Part shown: piece by piece, positions 15,282 to 21,512 of the stretch
How the letters are laid out: each line of letters opens with the position of its first letter
Numbering within the stretch: the first letter of the stretch is position 1
Origin: a virus
Length of the DNA: 24,175 bases
Reading direction: 5' to 3' (one strand)
Virus record (IMG/VR): IMGVR_UViG_3300006641_000174
Coordinates: 1-24,175 of that record
Program-made: the position numbers and the translations under genes
The notes under the pieces: generated by a model
What the model saw: only the letters and a program-made list of their open reading frames with translations
What the model was told of the DNA's origin: nothing
Database searches by the model: none

Positions 15282-16142
15282 ATGGGAATTGAAATTAACG
15301 TACCAATTGAAAAGTTGCGTGAGCGCAAGCTCTTTGTAGCGGCTCCTATGTATGGCGGACAGTGTGCCGGCATGTTCACTCGCTCGATCGCCGATCTCTC
15401 GGCACTATGTACCCACTACGGTATTCAGGTTCGATTCTACTTCCTCTTCAATGAGTCGCTGATTACTCGTGCACGTAACTACTGTGCTGACGAGTTCATG
15501 CGTTCAGGTGACACCCACCTGATGTTCATCGACTCGGATATCGGTTTCAATGCCAACGACGTGATTGCATTGCTTGCTCTACAGTCGCAGAATCCAGAAG
15601 ATGATGACTATGATATCATCGCAGGTCCTTATCCAAAGAAGTGTATCAGCTGGGAAAAGATCAAGCTTGCAGTTGACAAGGGCTTCGCCGATGAAGATCC
15701 TAATCAGCTTGAGAAGTATGTAGGCGACTATGTCTTCAATCCTGCTGGTGATCGTGGTGAGATTCCACTCGGTGAACCGGTTGAAGTTCTCGAAGCTGGT
15801 ACCGGATTCATGATGATCCGTCGTAACACTTTCGACAAGTTTGCTGAAGCTTATCCTCAGCAGATGTACAAGCCTGACCATGTTCGCACAGAACACTTTG
15901 ATGGTTCACGTGAGATCATGGCCTTCTTCGATACGCCTATCTGTCCAGACACGAAGCGTTACCTGTCGGAAGACTACATGTTCTGTCAGTGGACACGTAA
16001 TGCTGGTATGAAGGTATGGTTCTGCCCATGGATGCAACTACAACACGTCGGCATGTATGTCTTCGGTGGTAGCCTTGTTGACCTGGCTCAGATCGGTGCA
16101 GCAGCCACGGCTGATGTCGGTCAATTAAAGAAGAAAAAGTAA
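15282..16142 (+). CDS. GT-A fold glycosyltransferase
   Basis: The product is 286 residues, with AAGGA before the start. 'RKLFVAAPMYGG' begins the nucleotide-sugar fold, 'LMFIDSDIGF' near 82-91 supplies the DxD-type metal motif, and 'LSEDYMFCQWTRNAGMKVWF' with 'LQHVG' is the typical acceptor/base region of family-2-like enzymes. The ending 'LKKKK' is basic. No membrane segment is seen, so it is cytosolic. Because it follows the hydroxymethylase cassette, glycosylation of hydroxymethylcytosine in DNA is the favoured role; glycosylation of a virion protein or host surface sugar is the alternative. Confidence 0.75.
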   Translation: MGIEINVPIEKLRERKLFVAAPMYGGQCAGMFTRSIADLSALCTHYGIQVRFYFLFNESLITRARNYCADEFMRSGDTHLMFIDSDIGFNANDVIALLALQSQNPEDDDYDIIAGPYPKKCISWEKIKLAVDKGFADEDPNQLEKYVGDYVFNPAGDRGEIPLGEPVEVLEAGTGFMMIRRNTFDKFAEAYPQQMYKPDHVRTEHFDGSREIMAFFDTPICPDTKRYLSEDYMFCQWTRNAGMKVWFCPWMQLQHVGMYVFGGSLVDLAQIGAAATADVGQLKKKK

Positions 16143-16150
16143 AATAGTGA

Positions 16151-16179
16151 TGTACACTTATCCGCAGTCATGCTATACT
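16151..16179 (+). promoter_or_regulatory. Early-type promoter P9 for the clamp gene
   Basis: TGTACA at 16151-16156, 17 nt, TATACT at 16174-16179. Its spacer is the left arm of a long inverted repeat and its -10 lies in the repeat's loop. Confidence 0.75.
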
Positions 16180-16200
16180 GGTAAATGACTACGGATAAGT
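16156..16200 (+). repeat. Long inverted repeat / hairpin overlapping the clamp promoter
   Basis: ACTTATCCG at 16156-16164 pairs with CGGATAAGT at 16192-16200, and AGTCAT at 16166-16171 pairs with ATGACT at 16185-16190; one C/A mismatch separates the two helices and 13 nt form the loop. Fifteen of sixteen positions pair. No T-run follows on either strand, so it is not a usual terminator. It could be an operator or an RNA stem in read-through messages. Transcripts from P9 would start in the right arm and lack the left arm. Confidence 0.8.
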
Positions 16201-16209
16201 CATTATAAC

Positions 16210-16225
16210 ATGGAGATATATTATG
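16210..16225 (+). promoter_or_regulatory. Candidate RegA operator / RBS at gp45
   Basis: The initiation region ATGGAGATATATTATG is nearly identical to that of gp44 at 16952-16968. In T4, RegA represses gene 45 and 44 translation by binding the A/U-rich start region, and regA is encoded just downstream here. Confidence 0.45.
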
Positions 16226-16882
16226 AAGCTTAATACGAATACTACTCAGATCCTTAAGAACTTCTCGTCTATTAATCAGAACATTATGATTAAACAGGGC
16301 AACCAAGTAAGAACGATCTCACCTACTAAGTCTGTTCTTGCACGTGCATTCCTCAATCAAGAATTCGATTCGACGTTTGCAATCTACGACCTCAGCCGTT
16401 TCCTCGGTACTGTCTCACTCTTCAATGAGCCTGAACTGACTCTTAAGGAATCGTATGTTGAGATCTCTGAGGGTGGTAACAAGTTTAAGTATGCGTTCAG
16501 CGATCCGTCACTTATCATGGTTGCACCTGATAAGGAAATCGAACTGCCCAATCCTGAAGTTCGTTTCACTCTCACCGAGGATGCTCTTAACCGTGTTATG
16601 AAGGCACTGAGTGTATCACAACTTCCTGACATTGCAGTGACCGGCATCGAAGGTCGTATCCTGCTTCAGGCTGTTGACACCAAGGGTGCAACCAATGACT
16701 CGTTCAGCGTTGAGGTCGGTGAGACCGATGCAAACTTCCGTATGGTATTCCGTTCGGATAACATCAAGTTGATTCCTGGTAAGTATGACGTATCCATCTC
16801 GTCAAAGGGTCTTAGCCACTTCAAGGGTGAAACTGTAGAATATTGGATTGCCGTCGAATCTAACTCCAAGTACGACGGTTAA
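16223..16882 (+). CDS. 45: gp45 sliding clamp
   Basis: The product is 219 residues (T4 gp45 is 228). 'ILKNFSSINQNIMIKQGN' at the start, 'FAIYDLSRFLGTVSLF' near 52-67, and 'YDVSISSKGLSHFKG' with 'EYWIAVESNS' at the end are the conserved blocks of T4-family clamps. It forms a trimeric ring that tethers the polymerase and, in T4, also activates late transcription through gp55 and gp33. It has a dedicated promoter with an unusual inverted repeat and a start region resembling a RegA target. Confidence 0.95.
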   Translation: MKLNTNTTQILKNFSSINQNIMIKQGNQVRTISPTKSVLARAFLNQEFDSTFAIYDLSRFLGTVSLFNEPELTLKESYVEISEGGNKFKYAFSDPSLIMVAPDKEIELPNPEVRFTLTEDALNRVMKALSVSQLPDIAVTGIEGRILLQAVDTKGATNDSFSVEVGETDANFRMVFRSDNIKLIPGKYDVSISSKGLSHFKGETVEYWIAVESNSKYDG

Positions 16883-16890
16883 ATGGTTTG

Positions 16891-16938
16891 CTGGTCCTCT
16901 AAGCCAGAGTCCGTGGATGCTAAGACTTCGCGACGGAC
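16891..16938 (+). repeat. Two small hairpins in the gp45-gp44 gap
   Basis: CTGG/CCAG at 16891-16907 and GTCCGT/ACGGAC at 16909-16914 and 16933-16938 can form stems in the 83-nt gap. There is no T-run, so read-through into gp44 is expected. They could adjust relative message stability; the stems are short. Confidence 0.35.
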
Positions 16939-16951
16939 ACTTTACTTTATG

Positions 16952-16968
16952 ATGGAGATTATATTATG
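16952..16968 (+). promoter_or_regulatory. Candidate RegA operator / RBS at gp44
   Basis: ATGGAGATTATATTATG includes the GGAG ribosome site and the gp44 start codon, and differs from the gp45 site by one inserted T. The shared sequence in two RegA-type target genes suggests common translational control. Confidence 0.45.
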
Positions 16969-17901
16969 TTAGAAGAATTCCTCTGGACCGAACGTTTCCG
17001 TCCAAAGACTATTGCGGACACTATCCTTCCCACACATCTGAAGACTGTATTCCAACAGTTTGTCGATCAGAAGAATATCCCTAACCTCATCCTGTCCGGT
17101 TCTGCTGGCGTCGGAAAGACAACAGTAGCTAAGGCCATGTGTGAGGAACTGGGATGTGACTATATCGTTATCAACGGTTCTATGAACGGTGGTATCGATA
17201 CACTACGTAACGACATTGCTCGTTTCGCCTCCTCCATCTCTCTATCCGGTGGTCGTAAGTATGTTATCCTCGATGAGGCTGACTATCTTAACGCACAGTC
17301 TACCCAACCGGCTCTTCGTAATTTTATGGAAGAGTTCTCGGCTAACTGTGGTTTCATCCTGACCTGCAACTTTAAGGATCGTATCATCGAGCCTTTGCAG
17401 TCACGGTGTTCGGTCATCAACTTCAAGATCTCTAAGGCAGAGATGGCAACCCTCGCAGCTCAATTCATGAAGCGTGTGGTTGTTATCCTCGAGAAGGAGA
17501 ACGTGCCGTTCGAGAAGGCGGTTGTTGCTCAGGTCCTGACCAAGCACTTCCCCGACTGGCGTCGTGTTCTCAATGAACTCCAGCAGTATTCGGCTACTGG
17601 TAACATTGACTCGGGTATTCTATCCAACTTCTCAGATACTGCACTTGCCAAACTCATTAGCTATCTAAAGGATCGTAACTTTAGTGCAATGCGTAAATGG
17701 GTTGCAGAGTCTGACATGGATACGACCGAGTTCTTCCGTGCCTTCTTTGACAAGGCGGAGGACTATATAAAGCCAGACTCCATACCGGTTTTAGTCCTCC
17801 ACCTTGCAAAGTACCAGTATCAGAATGCATTTGCAGCTGATCCTGAAATCAACCTGACTGCCTGTCTCACCGAAATCATGGCGGACTGTGAGTTCCTATG
17901 A
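16966..17901 (+). CDS. 44: gp44 clamp loader large subunit (AAA+)
   Basis: The product is 311 residues (T4 gp44 is 319). 'LWTERFRPKTIADTILP' at the N-terminus, Walker A 'SGSAGVGKTT' near 45-54, Walker B 'VILDEADYL' near 100-108, sensor 1 'FILTCNFKD' and the SRC arginine-finger motif 'LQSRCSVI' are all present. Four copies with one gp62 load the gp45 ring at primer ends using ATP. It overlaps a small zinc-ribbon ORF by 4 nt, which in turn overlaps gp62, so the loader subunits are coupled through an intervening gene. Confidence 0.95.
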   Translation: MLEEFLWTERFRPKTIADTILPTHLKTVFQQFVDQKNIPNLILSGSAGVGKTTVAKAMCEELGCDYIVINGSMNGGIDTLRNDIARFASSISLSGGRKYVILDEADYLNAQSTQPALRNFMEEFSANCGFILTCNFKDRIIEPLQSRCSVINFKISKAEMATLAAQFMKRVVVILEKENVPFEKAVVAQVLTKHFPDWRRVLNELQQYSATGNIDSGILSNFSDTALAKLISYLKDRNFSAMRKWVAESDMDTTEFFRAFFDKAEDYIKPDSIPVLVLHLAKYQYQNAFAADPEINLTACLTEIMADCEFL

Positions 17902-18092
17902 CCTGGTTCAACTGGAACAAAACATGTGCCGTGTGTGAAGATAAGTATCTCAAGTGTGTGCCGTTCCATGAAATGCGGTTGAATACCGATGATGGCGTGG
18001 TCTCTCTTGAGATCTGTGAGAAATGTGCAGACTTCTTTGATAAGTCTGCCGAAATTATTATGAAGGGCAGAAAACAGGATGACACCGTTTGA
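17898..18092 (+). CDS. Small CxxC zinc-ribbon-like protein between gp44 and gp62
   Basis: The product is 64 residues with 'CAVCEDKYLKC' near 10-20 and 'EICEKCADFF' near 46-55, i.e. two CxxC pairs spaced as in a zinc ribbon. It starts by ATGA overlap with gp44 and overlaps gp62 by 14 nt. T4 has no gene at this position. It may be a clamp-loader or nucleic-acid-binding accessory, but nothing in the sequence shows which. Confidence 0.65.
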   Translation: MTWFNWNKTCAVCEDKYLKCVPFHEMRLNTDDGVVSLEICEKCADFFDKSAEIIMKGRKQDDTV

Positions 18093-18483
18093 TTTTGTAA
18101 ACTCTATTAACTCTTCTAAGAAGAATCTTATGAAGGGTACCGAGAATGACCAGTTAGCAGAGAAAAGCTACAACGCATTCATTACCAACAAGTCACTATC
18201 CTACTTCCAGGATACCATTCAACTGGCCAACATGATGAACTGCAATCATGGTCTGGACAACAAGTTACAATATTCGTTTCTAATAAATATTGTACGACCC
18301 AGTAAGCGGTATTCAAAATGGGTGAAAAAAGATAAGGATAGTGATTTAGAACTGGTAATGTCTTACTACGGCTATAACCGTCAAAAGGCCAAAGCCGCAA
18401 TTAAGTTACTTTCCCCGGATCAAATGAAAACAATAAAAAATAAACTTGATAAGGGTGGAGTTAGAAATGAACGTAGTCGATAG
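18079..18483 (+). CDS. 62: gp62 clamp loader small subunit
   Basis: The product is 134 residues, shorter than T4 gp62 (187). 'TPFDFVNSINSSKKNLM', 'LSYFQDTIQLANMMN', 'LDNKLQYSFLINIVRP' and 'YSKWVKK' are the conserved blocks of gp62 in T4-like phages. It is the single non-ATPase subunit of the clamp loader. Its end overlaps the RegA start by 17 nt. Confidence 0.88.
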   Translation: MTPFDFVNSINSSKKNLMKGTENDQLAEKSYNAFITNKSLSYFQDTIQLANMMNCNHGLDNKLQYSFLINIVRPSKRYSKWVKKDKDSDLELVMSYYGYNRQKAKAAIKLLSPDQMKTIKNKLDKGGVRNERSR

Positions 18484-18871
18484 TTTAATTGAAGTAAAGC
18501 TGGGTGAGGAAGACGATTTCCTTAAGGTCCGTGAGACGCTGACACGTATTGGTGTCGCATCACGCAAAGACAAGACACTGTACCAATCGTGCCACATCCT
18601 GCACAAGCAGGGCAAATATTACATTGTGCACTTCAAGGAGCTCTTTGCTCTGGACGGCAAGCCATCAAACTTCTCTGATGAGGACAAGGGCCGTAGAAAT
18701 GCAATCACGAATCTCCTGGTTGATTGGCAACTGATTAAGCTGGCAGAGGAAGGTTCGACCAACGAACCACTGACTCCACTAAGCCAGATCAAGATCCTTC
18801 CGTTCAAGGAGAAGGATGAGTGGAATCTCGTGACCAAATATAATATTGGAAGACGTGCACCTACTAAGTAA
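18467..18871 (+). CDS. regA: RegA translational repressor
   Basis: From ATG 18467 (GGTGGAG upstream) the product is 134 residues; a TTG at 18446 in frame is rejected as start. 'DDFLKVRETLTRIGVASRKDKTLYQSCHIL' blocks and 'YYIVHFKELFALDG' are nearly the same as T4 RegA (122 residues). RegA binds A/U-rich start regions of many early messages and blocks ribosome entry. Candidate operators lie at gp45 and gp44 upstream. In T4 the DNA polymerase gene follows regA; here small early genes follow instead. Confidence 0.95.
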   Translation: MNVVDSLIEVKLGEEDDFLKVRETLTRIGVASRKDKTLYQSCHILHKQGKYYIVHFKELFALDGKPSNFSDEDKGRRNAITNLLVDWQLIKLAEEGSTNEPLTPLSQIKILPFKEKDEWNLVTKYNIGRRAPTK

Positions 18872-18936
18872 ATGCTGCGCCATTCTTTTTAAGATAATAA
18901 ATGCATTAGATTAATATCGGTCGCAAAAAATAAGAT

Positions 18937-18965
18937 TGTACAAATATCAATAGCTATGGTAGAGT
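18937..18965 (+). promoter_or_regulatory. Early-type promoter P10
   Basis: TGTACA at 18937-18942, 17 nt, TAGAGT at 18960-18965, 30 nt before the next ATG. Confidence 0.7.
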
Positions 18966-18991
18966 GGTCTTTCAACTAGGAAAGGTTCTCT
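18961..18991 (+). repeat. Hairpin covering the RBS of the 90-residue gene
   Basis: AGAG(T)GGTCTTTC pairs with GAAAGGTTCTCT around AACTAG, with one bulge and three wobble pairs, and includes the GGAAAGG ribosome site. Read-through messages could hide the RBS, while P10 transcripts starting near 18972 would lack most of the left arm. Confidence 0.4.
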
Positions 18992-18994
18992 ATC

Positions 18995-19267
18995 ATGGCT
19001 ATTTTTTATGACTCCGGATCGGCAAAAAACTCGGATTTCAATCCGTCTTTAATTCATCGTCTTAATCCGAACTCACAATGGGCTAAACATTCGTACAATT
19101 ATATCGCCCTCGAACATATCGCGAAAGCCTCAACTGACTTCAACGAACGGCAACAGGCTCGAAAAGAACTCGATCTCGCCGAACGCAAAATGAAATTCTG
19201 GTCTCGTCATCCTGACTTCGACGATTCCATTGCGTACTCATTCCGTAAAAAATTCTACCGATTCTAA
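18995..19267 (+). CDS. Small early protein of unknown function
   Basis: The product is 90 residues, basic, with a long central helix 'FNERQQARKELDLAERKMKFWSRHP'. It has its own promoter upstream and a strong terminator downstream, so it is a single-gene unit. Codon choice (many TCG, AAC, GAA) differs somewhat from flanking core genes. It is the sort of small early protein that often acts on the host, but no family is recognised. Confidence 0.75.
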   Translation: MAIFYDSGSAKNSDFNPSLIHRLNPNSQWAKHSYNYIALEHIAKASTDFNERQQARKELDLAERKMKFWSRHPDFDDSIAYSFRKKFYRF

Positions 19268-19275
19268 TCAAAATT

Positions 19276-19310
19276 AAATGCGCTTGGATTGACTCTGAGC
19301 GCATTTTTTT
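19276..19310 (+). terminator. Rho-independent terminator
   Basis: AAATGCGCT at 19276-19284 pairs perfectly with AGCGCATTT at 19298-19306, followed by further T residues. It ends the 90-residue gene's unit and abuts promoter P11, repeating the terminator-promoter arrangement at 654-717. Confidence 0.9.
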
Positions 19311-19311
19311 A

Positions 19312-19339
19312 TGTACATTAATCTCAAACTGTATATAAT
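19312..19339 (+). promoter_or_regulatory. Early-type promoter P11
   Basis: TGTACA at 19312-19317 and perfect TATAAT at 19334-19339; the spacer is 16 nt, the only member of the set not at 17. Confidence 0.7.
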
Positions 19340-19372
19340 GGTTATATCAAATGTGATTGAGGATTTTTAATT

Positions 19373-19765
19373 ATGCTTACTCTTCGTGATATCAACACTG
19401 CCACTAACAGCCGTGATGGTGACATCTATTCAGACCTGTACAAGGACGTGTATGGTTTCCGTCCTCGTGGTACTACGTTTGAGTCGGTCGAAGCTTTCGA
19501 TGCTGACTTTAAATATCTTTCTGATAAGCTCGACAAGCAGATCGAGCAAGAAGCTATCGAACAGCAGAACAACTTTTATGAATTTGTTTGCTGTGTAGAT
19601 GACATGCAAAAGGTAATGAACGGTTGTACACGTGAGCGTGCAATTGAACATATGGCTTTTGGTGAAGGTATCAGTAAGGAAGAGTTCGACCACTATGGTC
19701 TTGAGATCCTCGAGCACAGACTCAACCTTAAGTATGGTTCAATCGCCAAGTGGTTATCGGAGTAA
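19373..19765 (+). CDS. Acidic protein of unknown function
   Basis: The product is 130 residues, acidic and mostly helical, with 'GDIYSDLYKDVYGFRPRG' near the N-terminus and 'LEHRLNLKYGSIAKWLSE' at the end. The first block suggests a conserved phage family whose name I do not know. The start has GAGGA about 10 nt upstream. It is a single-gene unit between promoters P11 and P12. No catalytic motif or membrane segment is seen. Confidence 0.75.
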   Translation: MLTLRDINTATNSRDGDIYSDLYKDVYGFRPRGTTFESVEAFDADFKYLSDKLDKQIEQEAIEQQNNFYEFVCCVDDMQKVMNGCTRERAIEHMAFGEGISKEEFDHYGLEILEHRLNLKYGSIAKWLSE

Positions 19766-19773
19766 AATAGTTG

Positions 19774-19802
19774 TGTACAATTAACCCATAATAGGTTATA
19801 TT
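19774..19802 (+). promoter_or_regulatory. Early-type promoter P12
   Basis: TGTACA at 19774-19779, 17 nt, TATATT at 19797-19802. It precedes two small genes, tRNA-Arg, tRNA-Cys and purT, with no terminator seen between them. Confidence 0.65.
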
Positions 19803-19829
19803 GGCATATATACTAAAGGAGATTATGAT

Positions 19830-19994
19830 ATGCAAATAGAGATGTTTTCGCTGCCTACATTGAATGATGGTGTGCTTGCTGTAGAACAAAAGTTCTGCGA
19901 AGTATACAGCGCATATCGTAACGGTGAGAGTCTCGATCCGGAGGTTCTTGACTGGATGGATACAGCCAATACGTGGTTAATGGAGTCGAAGTAA
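19830..19994 (+). CDS. Small acidic protein, unknown
   Basis: A 54-residue ORF starts at the ATG at 19830, with AAAGGAG about 9 nt upstream; an ATG at 19825 is in another frame and stops after four codons. The product begins MQIEMFSLPTLND and ends with an acidic helix. Its TAA overlaps the next ATG by one base, supporting translation. Function unknown. Confidence 0.6.
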   Translation: MQIEMFSLPTLNDGVLAVEQKFCEVYSAYRNGESLDPEVLDWMDTANTWLMESK

Positions 19995-20170
19995 TGATTA
20001 AAGAGACAAAGGGTGGCACATTTGCTCCTGCAGATATTCCGGTGATTAAGCGTGCTTTGCACAGTTATCTCATCGATATCCAGCGAATCGAAGGATATAG
20101 TGACCGCGATCCTCATCCTGATCTTTCTTCGGTTGCTAATCTTCTGCATCGACTAGGTCGTATCTCCTAA
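19994..20170 (+). CDS. Small protein before the tRNA pair, unknown
   Basis: A 58-residue ORF starts by TAATG overlap with the gene before and ends 5 nt before tRNA-Arg. The product, MIKETKGGTFAPADIP..., is helical with a DRDPHPD turn. An upstream in-frame start at 19973 is less likely. No family is recognised. Confidence 0.6.
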   Translation: MIKETKGGTFAPADIPVIKRALHSYLIDIQRIEGYSDRDPHPDLSSVANLLHRLGRIS

Positions 20171-20175
20171 TTAAT

Positions 20176-20252
20176 GCGCCCGTAGCTCATCTGGATAGAG
20201 CGCGAGACTTCTAATCTTGAGGCAGTAGGTTCGAGTCCTACCGGGCGCACCA
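20176..20252 (+). tRNA. tRNA-Arg (anticodon TCT)
   Basis: A full cloverleaf can be drawn: acceptor GCGCCCG/CGGGCGC, anticodon loop CTTCTAA, T-arm GTAGG-TTCGAGT-CCTAC, discriminator A, and encoded CCA. It reads AGA codons, rare in many Gram-negative hosts. Confidence 0.95.
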
Positions 20253-20253
20253 A

Positions 20254-20337
20254 GCCACGATGGCGGACCGGTAACGCGCGGGATTGCAAATCCCAGGCCT
20301 CGTAAGAGAGTGAGTTCGATTCTCACTCGTGGCTCCA
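20254..20337 (+). tRNA. tRNA-Cys (anticodon GCA) with enlarged variable loop
   Basis: Acceptor GCCACGA/TCGTGGC with discriminator T and encoded CCA; anticodon loop TTGCAAA; T-arm GTGAG-TTCGATT-CTCAC. U73 and GCA fit Cys identity. The variable region is about 14 nt and can form a CTC/GAG mini-stem, unlike the 4-5 nt usual for tRNA-Cys. It starts one base after the tRNA-Arg CCA, so the two must be processed from one transcript. Confidence 0.85.
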
Positions 20338-20354
20338 TATTAAAGGAAACAACA

Positions 20355-21509
20355 ATGAAGATGATTATGTTACTCGGTTCAGGTGAACTGGGCAAAGAGT
20401 TTGTAATTTCTGCTAAGCGTATGGGTCACTATGTTATTGCCTGCGACTCTTACCATGATGCGCCTGCAATGCAGGTAGCAGATGCGTATGAAGTGTTCGA
20501 TATGCTTGATGCACGCAAACTCGAAACCATGATTGACATTCATTCCCCGGATATTATTGTTCCTGAAATCGAAGCAATTGCCACTGAGGTTCTTTATGGT
20601 GTAGAGGATGCAGGTATTCAGGTCGTTCCATCTGCACGCGCAGTTAATCTAACTATGAATCGTGATGCTATTCGAGATCGTGCTCATGTGCTTGGTCTTA
20701 AGGTAGCTAAGTTTGCTTATGCTGAGTCTAAAGAAGAGCTTCTTGAGATTGCAGAGCAGTTTAACTGCAAGTGCGTAGTTAAACCTGTCATGTCATCATC
20801 GGGTAAGGGGCAGTCTATTATTGATCCGAGTCTTGATATTGACATTGGCATTCTAGCTTACCATTCATGGAACTATGCATGTGAAAACATGCGGGGTCTC
20901 CGCAAGCGTGTAATCATTGAAGAGTTTATTGACTTCGATTATGAGATTACTCTTCTGACTGTTAAGCAGAAAGATGGCCCTACTCTCTTCTGTCAACCTA
21001 TTGGTCACGTTCAAGAGAACGGTGATTATCAATATTCATGGCAACCTGAACCATTCAAGAACATTGCAACATATGGCGTAGCTCAGGCTATGGCAAGAGT
21101 AATTACTGACGATCTTGGTGGTGCTGGTTTGTTTGGGGTAGAATTCTTTGTTAAGGGTGATACAGTTTACTTCTCAGAGCTTTCGCCACGTCCGCATGAT
21201 ACAGGTATGGTTACAATGATCAGCCAGAACATCTCTGAGTTTGATCTTCACCTTAGAGCTATATTAGGTCTGCCTATTCCAGATATTAAGATCGCTAATG
21301 GTTTCGGTGCTTCAGCTGTTATTCTTGCTGAAAACGATACCTATACAAACCCGCTTTATGAAGGCATAGAAGATGCTCTAGAGACACCAGGTGTTGAAGT
21401 ACGTATCTTTGGTAAACCGGTCTGTCGTAAAAATCGGCGTATGGGTGTTGTATTGGCTCATAGTATAGAAGAAGCCCGTGAAGCGGCCGGAAAAATAAAA
21501 GTAGTTTAA
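20355..21509 (+). CDS. purT: PurT, formate-dependent GAR transformylase 2
   Basis: From ATG 20355 (AAAGGA upstream) the product is 384 residues (E. coli PurT is 392). An in-frame ATG at 20310 lies inside tRNA-Cys and is rejected. '[11 protein letters not shown]', '[10 protein letters not shown]', '[12 protein letters not shown]' (ATP-grasp), '[10 protein letters not shown]', 'GLFGVEFFV' and '[11 protein letters not shown]' match PurT closely and appear intact. The enzyme uses ATP and formate to formylate glycinamide ribonucleotide in purine synthesis, without needing folate. Carried by a phage, it is an auxiliary metabolic gene that would raise purine supply for DNA synthesis. It is read from the same transcript as the tRNAs upstream. 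Confidence 0.95.
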   Translation: MKMIMLLGSGELGKEFVISAKRMGHYVIACDSYHDAPAMQVADAYEVFDMLDARKLETMIDIHSPDIIVPEIEAIATEVLYGVEDAGIQVVPSARAVNLTMNRDAIRDRAHVLGLKVAKFAYAESKEELLEIAEQFNCKCVVKPVMSSSGKGQSIIDPSLDIDIGILAYHSWNYACENMRGLRKRVIIEEFIDFDYEITLLTVKQKDGPTLFCQPIGHVQENGDYQYSWQPEPFKNIATYGVAQAMARVITDDLGGAGLFGVEFFVKGDTVYFSELSPRPHDTGMVTMISQNISEFDLHLRAILGLPIPDIKIANGFGASAVILAENDTYTNPLYEGIEDALETPGVEVRIFGKPVCRKNRRMGVVLAHSIEEAREAAGKIKVV

Positions 21510-21512
21510 GCT

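Noticed and set aside
1733-19631. About ten TGTACA copies inside genes (for example near 1733, 3931, 7732, 10771, 19626)
   Set aside because: No TAnnnT hexamer lies 16-18 nt downstream, so they do not fit the promoter pattern.
20310-20354. Upstream ATG for purT
   Set aside because: It lies within tRNA-Cys and adds residues not present in PurT; ATG 20355 has a ribosome site and starts the conserved domain.
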